Positions 15,941 through 20,254 of a stretch of DNA of 20,254 bases are shown one piece after another; position 1 is the stretch's first letter; each line of letters opens with the position of its first letter. A program made the position numbers and the translations under genes. This stretch comes from a virus, in IMG/VR virus record IMGVR_UViG_3300042503_001271, positions 1 to 20,254 of that record. One strand, 5' to 3'. The notes beneath the pieces were generated by a model, which was not told where the DNA came from, did no database searches, and worked only from the letters and a program-made list of their open reading frames with translations.

Positions 15941-17503
15941 ATGAAGTTAAAAAAGTTAGAAGCCGAAATAGAAGAAGTTCAAAGCATAATAGAAGGTATC
16001 GAAAACAAAAACGAGAAACTTTTAACAGAGCAAAAAGAAATTATCGAAGAAATGAAAAAAATTGGTATTGAAAAATTACCATATTCATATTCTTCTCTCC
16101 AAAGATTTATTGACCCAAAAACAATGAATGTTCATTATAACAAACATTACAAGGGTTACGTTGATAAACTAAACAAGGCATTAGAAAAAGTTAAAGGTGC
16201 CGATTTGGAACTTGAAGAAATCATTAGAGGTATTTCAAGATACAACAAAACGGTAAGAAATAATGCGGGTGGTGCGTTTAACCACGCATTGTTTTGGAAA
16301 ATGTTAACACCAAAAAGACAAAAAATTAAAGGCGAAATCTTAGAAAAAATTATCAAAGATTTTGGAACATATGAAGAATTTAAAAAACAATTCATAGAAA
16401 AAGCAAAAACAAATTTTGGTTCAGGATGGTGTTGGTTGATTATTTCTAAAAGTGGTAAATTAAAAATTATTACAACACCAAATCAGGACAATCCATTAAT
16501 GAATGTTATTAAAGATGGGGGGTACCCAATTTTAGGATTAGACCTTTGGGAACACGCATATTATTTAAAATACCAAAATAAAAAAGACGAATATATTGAT
16601 AAATTTTTCTTGGTTATAAATTGGGAATTTGTTAATTCTTTGTTTCTTTCTCGAACTGAAAAGAAACTCAATGAAGAAAAATTAATGAATCAGATTTTAA
16701 CTGAAGGTCAAAAAAGTGAAGGTTGTAATTCAACACAAGTAAGAGAAATTAATAGATTATTTTCAACCAATCCGCAAGTTAAATATAAATTTATGAATAC
16801 TATTAACGGTATTTTAAAAGATGTTTATCCTGAATATTGGAAAGAAAAAGACCAATATGAACCAGGTTCAATGTCAGGAATATATGATTTTGGAACACAA
16901 GGTCGTTCAGTTATTAATAAATTAAATACAAATTATAGTTCATTCTGTATTCTAATGAATGACCTCAATATTTTTTTAAAATCAAAAGGACACAAACCAA
17001 TTATGTTTAGTCACGACAACAAACAACAACAATTAGAAGAGGTTGAAAGATTTAGTGAGTATTTGGTTATGTTAAAAGATAGAATTTTTAATTTGTCTAC
17101 TTCTAAAACACTTCAAGAAATCATGAAAAAACTGAAGGAAACTGATGCTAGAGGTGAAAAAAGGGAAGACGAAACAATAATTCAACTTAGAAAAATCTTT
17201 AATACCGATGATGTAAATAAAATTGGTGGTCTTGGTAGTGAAGAAGATATGATATCAGGTGTTGATGCTGTTATTAATATTGATGGAAAAAGATTAACCG
17301 CACAAATAAAACCATTCAGTTATATCAAAGAAATATCTCCAACTGAAGTTATGGTTTTTGGTGCTAGTGCACCAAAAAAATATAAGACTGATTTTATTGT
17401 ATTTAACAACACAAGTAAAACAGTTGTTTTTAAAAATGACAATACAAAAATATTAGATGGAAATTACGTTTTCCCAAAAGAAAGCGAAATTAAATCTGTT
17501 TAA
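15941..17503 (+). CDS. Fe/Mn superoxide dismutase fused to a PD-(D/E)XK-like nuclease domain
   Basis: A 520-aa multidomain protein. Residues 1-42 form a Glu/Lys-rich coiled coil. Residues about 44-236 are an Fe/Mn superoxide dismutase: LPYSYSSLQRFI, HYNKHYKGYV, NNAGGAFNHALFW, FGSGWCWLI, NQDNPLM, LDLWEHAYYLKYQN. All four metal ligands are present (H65, H115, D201, H205), as are the second-sphere Tyr73 and the Gln182 typical of manganese enzymes. Free enzymes are about 200 aa, so the rest is extra. Residues about 240-400 are a helical linker with no recognised family. Residues about 405-520 show an acidic helix, then GVDAVINIDGKRLTAQIKPF, a D442-x12-Q455-x-K457 core of the PD-(D/E)XK fold, and further strands. 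Dismutase chemistry is well supported; nuclease activity is inferred. The gene ends 12 bases before the gp13-like start. Confidence 0.88.
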   Translation: MKLKKLEAEIEEVQSIIEGIENKNEKLLTEQKEIIEEMKKIGIEKLPYSYSSLQRFIDPKTMNVHYNKHYKGYVDKLNKALEKVKGADLELEEIIRGISRYNKTVRNNAGGAFNHALFWKMLTPKRQKIKGEILEKIIKDFGTYEEFKKQFIEKAKTNFGSGWCWLIISKSGKLKIITTPNQDNPLMNVIKDGGYPILGLDLWEHAYYLKYQNKKDEYIDKFFLVINWEFVNSLFLSRTEKKLNEEKLMNQILTEGQKSEGCNSTQVREINRLFSTNPQVKYKFMNTINGILKDVYPEYWKEKDQYEPGSMSGIYDFGTQGRSVINKLNTNYSSFCILMNDLNIFLKSKGHKPIMFSHDNKQQQLEEVERFSEYLVMLKDRIFNLSTSKTLQEIMKKLKETDARGEKREDETIIQLRKIFNTDDVNKIGGLGSEEDMISGVDAVINIDGKRLTAQIKPFSYIKEISPTEVMVFGASAPKKYKTDFIVFNNTSKTVVFKNDNTKILDGNYVFPKESEIKSV

Positions 17504-17510
17504 TATTTAT
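17504..17510 (+). promoter_or_regulatory. TATTTAT motif upstream of gp13-like gene
   Basis: Plus strand TAATATTTATATGTAATG: the motif begins directly after the TAA of the dismutase-nuclease gene and ends five bases before the ATG at 17516. The spacing matches that of the gp14-like gene. Confidence 0.4.
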
Positions 17511-17515
17511 ATGTA

Positions 17516-18643
17516 ATGGCAATTATTCAAGAACCCGAAAGAAGTAGACTATACAGAAGAATAAGAAATCTTCTTGGAGCACCTGTTAGAGGTGTTGAGT
17601 TGGAAGACGAACAAATGGATTCGTTAATGGAACTCGCTATTGGTGACTACACACAATACGTATTAAATTGGTTAATTGATTCTCAATGGACATCACTTAA
17701 CGGTTTAAACTTAGATGAACGTTCAGTCGCAAACGCACTTATTACCCGTAGTTTAGATTGGGAAACACAATATACTTATGCATATTCAAAGATTGTTGGA
17801 TTACAAGCTGGAGGTCCTTGGGTTTTGAAGAAAGATTATTTTGACTTGGTACCAAACCAACAGTTATATGAAATTCCTAAAGGCAGAGAAATCAACGAAT
17901 TATTATGGTTTTCAAGAGCAGAATTAAATGATACGTTTTTTGACCCATTTATGGGTGGATTGTATGGATTTGGCGGTACAGGTTTAGGTGGCCCTTCAGG
18001 ATACGCACAATTTGGTGTTGGTGGAAGTTATTTTATGATGCCAGCATTTGACGTTCTTTTAAGAATGGCTGACAGAAATATTAAACAAAGAATTATTGTT
18101 GGTGATTTAACCTATAGAATTACCGCTGCTCCTGATGGTAAAAAAATAGTTCATTTATATAATACACCTGGTGGTAGATTTGATTTTTCAAATATCACTT
18201 TTAATCAATATAGATGTTGGTATTGGTATTACGATACAACAGATGGTGATAGAGATAATTGTTTGGCACAAAATCCTGATATTGTTAAATTGCCTTCGGA
18301 CATACCATTAGAAGAACTTTCTTGGTCTGAATTAAATGTTCCTGCACAACAATGGGTTAGAAGATGGTTTACCGCATATTGTAAAGAAACTCTTTCTCGT
18401 ATTTGGGGAAAATATAGTGGTAATCTTAAAACACCCGATTCTGAATTAACGTTAGATTTCGCATCTTTGGCGACTGAAGCTAAAGACGAAAGAGCAAAAC
18501 TTATTGAAGAATTAATTGGGGCTGAAGGACAACTCACGAGATTAAGACCTGAAAAAGTAATGGAAAGAGAAGCTTTATTAGCTGAAAATTTAAATAAACA
18601 ATTAAAATTTAGGGCGTTCCCTGGAAATTATTACGTGATTTAA
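17516..18643 (+). CDS. Neck protein, gp13-like
   Basis: A 375-aa structural protein. The N-terminus RLYRRIRNLLGAPVRGVELE followed by DEQMDSLMELAIGDYTQYV is the helical start I associate with T4 gp13-type head-completion/neck proteins and related connectors. Residues about 140-175 are a Gly/Phe-rich loop (GGLYGFGGTGLGGPSGYAQF). A beta region follows, then a long C-terminal helical part beginning WSELNVPAQQWVRRWFTAYC and ending in Glu/Leu-rich helices. T4 gp13 is 309 aa. It would sit on the portal after packaging and receive the tail with gp14. Here it is on the plus strand, 3.4 kb from the gp14-like gene and opposite to it, unlike T4 where the two are adjacent. Its stop overlaps the next start as TAATG. 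Confidence 0.6.
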   Translation: MAIIQEPERSRLYRRIRNLLGAPVRGVELEDEQMDSLMELAIGDYTQYVLNWLIDSQWTSLNGLNLDERSVANALITRSLDWETQYTYAYSKIVGLQAGGPWVLKKDYFDLVPNQQLYEIPKGREINELLWFSRAELNDTFFDPFMGGLYGFGGTGLGGPSGYAQFGVGGSYFMMPAFDVLLRMADRNIKQRIIVGDLTYRITAAPDGKKIVHLYNTPGGRFDFSNITFNQYRCWYWYYDTTDGDRDNCLAQNPDIVKLPSDIPLEELSWSELNVPAQQWVRRWFTAYCKETLSRIWGKYSGNLKTPDSELTLDFASLATEAKDERAKLIEELIGAEGQLTRLRPEKVMEREALLAENLNKQLKFRAFPGNYYVI

Positions 18644-18978
18644 TGCCGTTATTAAGAAGTATACCATCTAAAAGAATAATAAATGGTGTTGAAATTAACA
18701 CGTCGGAAAATTTATTAATTTCAGAATCATTTTATAAAACAAATGGCGAATATGCTATTGTAATTAAAGGTGTTGATTTTTGCGAATTAATTTTAGATAG
18801 TAAGACAAGTGACCATGTTGTAGTTAAAGCGTTAACACGTGTTTTAATAAAACCTGATAAAAATAAAATTGATGAAGAATTTGAAGAAGTAGAAATCAAC
18901 AAAGGTGCTTGTGTCGAATTCTACTTCATGGGTGGTTCTTGGTATATCCTTTCTTCAGACGGTTTGAAACTCAGTTAA
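18643..18978 (+). CDS. Small beta-rich protein, probably virion-associated
   Basis: Encodes 111 aa beginning MPLLRSIPSKRIINGVEINT, with alternating hydrophobic strands and ending FYFMGGSWYILSSDGLKLS. The terminal GSWYILSSDGLK pattern is one I recall at the ends of small phage structural or decoration-type proteins, but I cannot name a family. The ATG overlaps the stop of the gp13-like gene (TAATG), so it is likely expressed with it and may belong to the neck or head. It ends tail to tail with the DNA polymerase gene, overlapping it by 24 bases. No signal peptide or membrane segment is seen. Confidence 0.75.
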   Translation: MPLLRSIPSKRIINGVEINTSENLLISESFYKTNGEYAIVIKGVDFCELILDSKTSDHVVVKALTRVLIKPDKNKIDEEFEEVEINKGACVEFYFMGGSWYILSSDGLKLS

Positions 18979-20254
18979 AGATTCTGTCCAACCTTCTTCG
19001 GCCAATTCATATATGTAATCAGGTTCTAAACCTCTTTTTTTCCAATACTTTAGTTCATCAGGGGATATTTCTAAAACATCCTCAAATAATCTATCTTGGT
19101 CACCATCACCCAATGGATATCCATTAACAAGTTCACATTGTTCTTTAGTAAAAAATTCTCTTTTTGACGGGTCATCAACCAATAAAGTATTTCTCACATC
19201 ATCTTTAAAAACAACCATTAATGGTTCCAATCTTTTATTAAATGTAACGACAGCTCTTGGTACATTATATTCACCCGTCAAATCAGGATTTTTTTCTAAT
19301 TCTTCGTTATCTAATCTGTAACAATTAATTACTAAAGAGTCTGTCTTTTTTTGTACATCACCATGTGATGCTCTTGTACCATTATTAACATAATAAATTA
19401 CATCACCCAAGTTAACATTTAACCCATCACGAATTGCTAATTCCATATGTGCCATTCTCGACATCAAACTACCCGCTTTGGTTTTTTGTGTACATCTAAC
19501 ACGATAATCATCTAATGTTAGTTTTACCTTAGCTCTTGATGCTATCAACTTTAACGGAATTTTCATACTAACAATTTTTTCTAAATATTCGTAATAATAT
19601 TCCACAAATTCCTGACCCTTACCGTTTAATAACAGTTTCAAACCCTTATCCAAAAATTCCTCAATATATAAAGGAAGTTTTTTAGACTTAATTGTGTTAC
19701 CAACTAATTTAATTTTTCCTTTATCGGTCATCAACGCGTAGTTCTTACGAGCAACATTTATACATGACGGCCAAACACCATCGGTATCTAACGCCATTTC
19801 ACCTCTCATGAATATATCATTGTACTCGGCAACATCCGCATCAGCCCCCGTGTATTCTTTATCTTTCTTAACCTTCCAATTTAATCCACGACCAATATAT
19901 CTGTGAGTATCAACATCATCAGGTGATGAAAAGTTAACACCGTCAGTGTCCATTACAAGTGGTTGATATCCACGTTTCATAAAGAATTTAATCATCTGAC
20001 GAAGATATTGTCTACCTGTACACGTAATTTGTTCACCCATGTACATATCACCCCAATGGAATACTTGTGGTGCTGACAAAGCTCCGAACATCGAGTTAAT
20101 GAAAATCTTAATTGGTAATTGTTTGTTGGAATATGTTGCAGAAAGTTTTGGGTCAGTCTTTTCATACTTTTCTGCAAGTTCCTTATAAAGAATACGTGTA
20201 TCACGGAAATATTTTAACATACCTTTCATCGCACCTGTCACGTCACATTTTGGA
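18955..20254 (-). CDS. Family B DNA polymerase, C-terminal part (gp43-like; 5' end outside window)
   Basis: The frame is open to the window edge, so the start is not seen; the GTG at 20241 is internal, preceded in frame by PKCD. The visible 433 codons include the fingers helix YFRDTRILYKELAEKY, motif B KIFINSMFGALSA (20109-20071), and motif C MDTDGVNF with the catalytic DTD at 19950-19942. Then come KKLPLYIEEFLDKG and a thumb-like C-terminal part. Family B enzymes usually carry DTDS in motif C; here the Ser is Gly. Motif A and the 3'-5' exonuclease domain would lie to the right. This is the replicative polymerase of the phage. It runs against the plus-strand neck genes with a 24-base 3' overlap, leaving no separate terminator between the two units. 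Confidence 0.9.
   Translation of the reverse strand, partial: PKCDVTGAMKGMLKYFRDTRILYKELAEKYEKTDPKLSATYSNKQLPIKIFINSMFGALSAPQVFHWGDMYMGEQITCTGRQYLRQMIKFFMKRGYQPLVMDTDGVNFSSPDDVDTHRYIGRGLNWKVKKDKEYTGADADVAEYNDIFMRGEMALDTDGVWPSCINVARKNYALMTDKGKIKLVGNTIKSKKLPLYIEEFLDKGLKLLLNGKGQEFVEYYYEYLEKIVSMKIPLKLIASRAKVKLTLDDYRVRCTQKTKAGSLMSRMAHMELAIRDGLNVNLGDVIYYVNNGTRASHGDVQKKTDSLVINCYRLDNEELEKNPDLTGEYNVPRAVVTFNKRLEPLMVVFKDDVRNTLLVDDPSKREFFTKEQCELVNGYPLGDGDQDRLFEDVLEISPDELKYWKKRGLEPDYIYELAEEGWTESLTEFQTV

Noticed and set aside
16156-16395. Minus-strand 79-codon frame antisense to the dismutase domain.
   Set aside because: It is the complement of conserved dismutase codons; hydrophobic Ser/Leu-rich composition is typical of antisense of a Lys/Glu/Asn-rich gene.

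Overview
The window is part of the genome of a T4-like contractile-tailed phage (myovirus), seen as a late structural region with a replication block at the right edge. The DNA is visibly AT-rich. Start codons are preceded by A/T-rich leaders with almost no Shine-Dalgarno sequences. That start context is typical of Bacteroidota and their phages, so a Bacteroidota host is a reasonable but unproven inference.

Minus strand, right to left in transcription order (14086 down to 1): a neck protein (gp14-like), the tail terminator/sheath stabiliser (gp15-like), a very large tail sheath (gp18, 1055 aa), a 47-aa small protein coupled to a HAD-type phosphatase, the tail tube (gp19), a gp26/PF12322-like tail assembly protein with an out-of-frame 3' extension, the tape measure, a 1546-aa baseplate protein carrying an OmpA-like insert, and the first codons of a gp53-like baseplate protein cut by the window edge. 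The order tube, chaperone with a frameshifted tail, tape measure is the classic assembly order of long-tailed phages.

Plus strand: a 56-aa ribbon-helix-helix-like protein (12372-12542) diverging from the sheath gene. Then, from 14129 to 18978, a SNF2-type helicase, a protein joining an Fe/Mn superoxide dismutase domain to a C-terminal PD-(D/E)XK-like nuclease domain, a gp13-like neck protein and a small beta-rich protein. At the right edge the C-terminal part of a family B DNA polymerase runs on the minus strand and overlaps the last plus-strand gene tail to tail.

The structural genes work together: gp13/gp14-like proteins join head to tail, the gp15-like protein caps the tail, sheath and tube form the contractile tail, and the tape measure, gp26-like and baseplate proteins set its length and build its end. 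The most notable signals are the superoxide dismutase-nuclease fusion, the candidate +1 (or -2) frameshift at a T6-CGG site, the OmpA-like domain inserted in a baseplate protein, and a repeated TATTTAT motif upstream of most transcription units that looks like a phage late promoter element. No tRNA, insertion sequence, integrase or CRISPR array was seen. No gene-free stretch is longer than about 130 bases.
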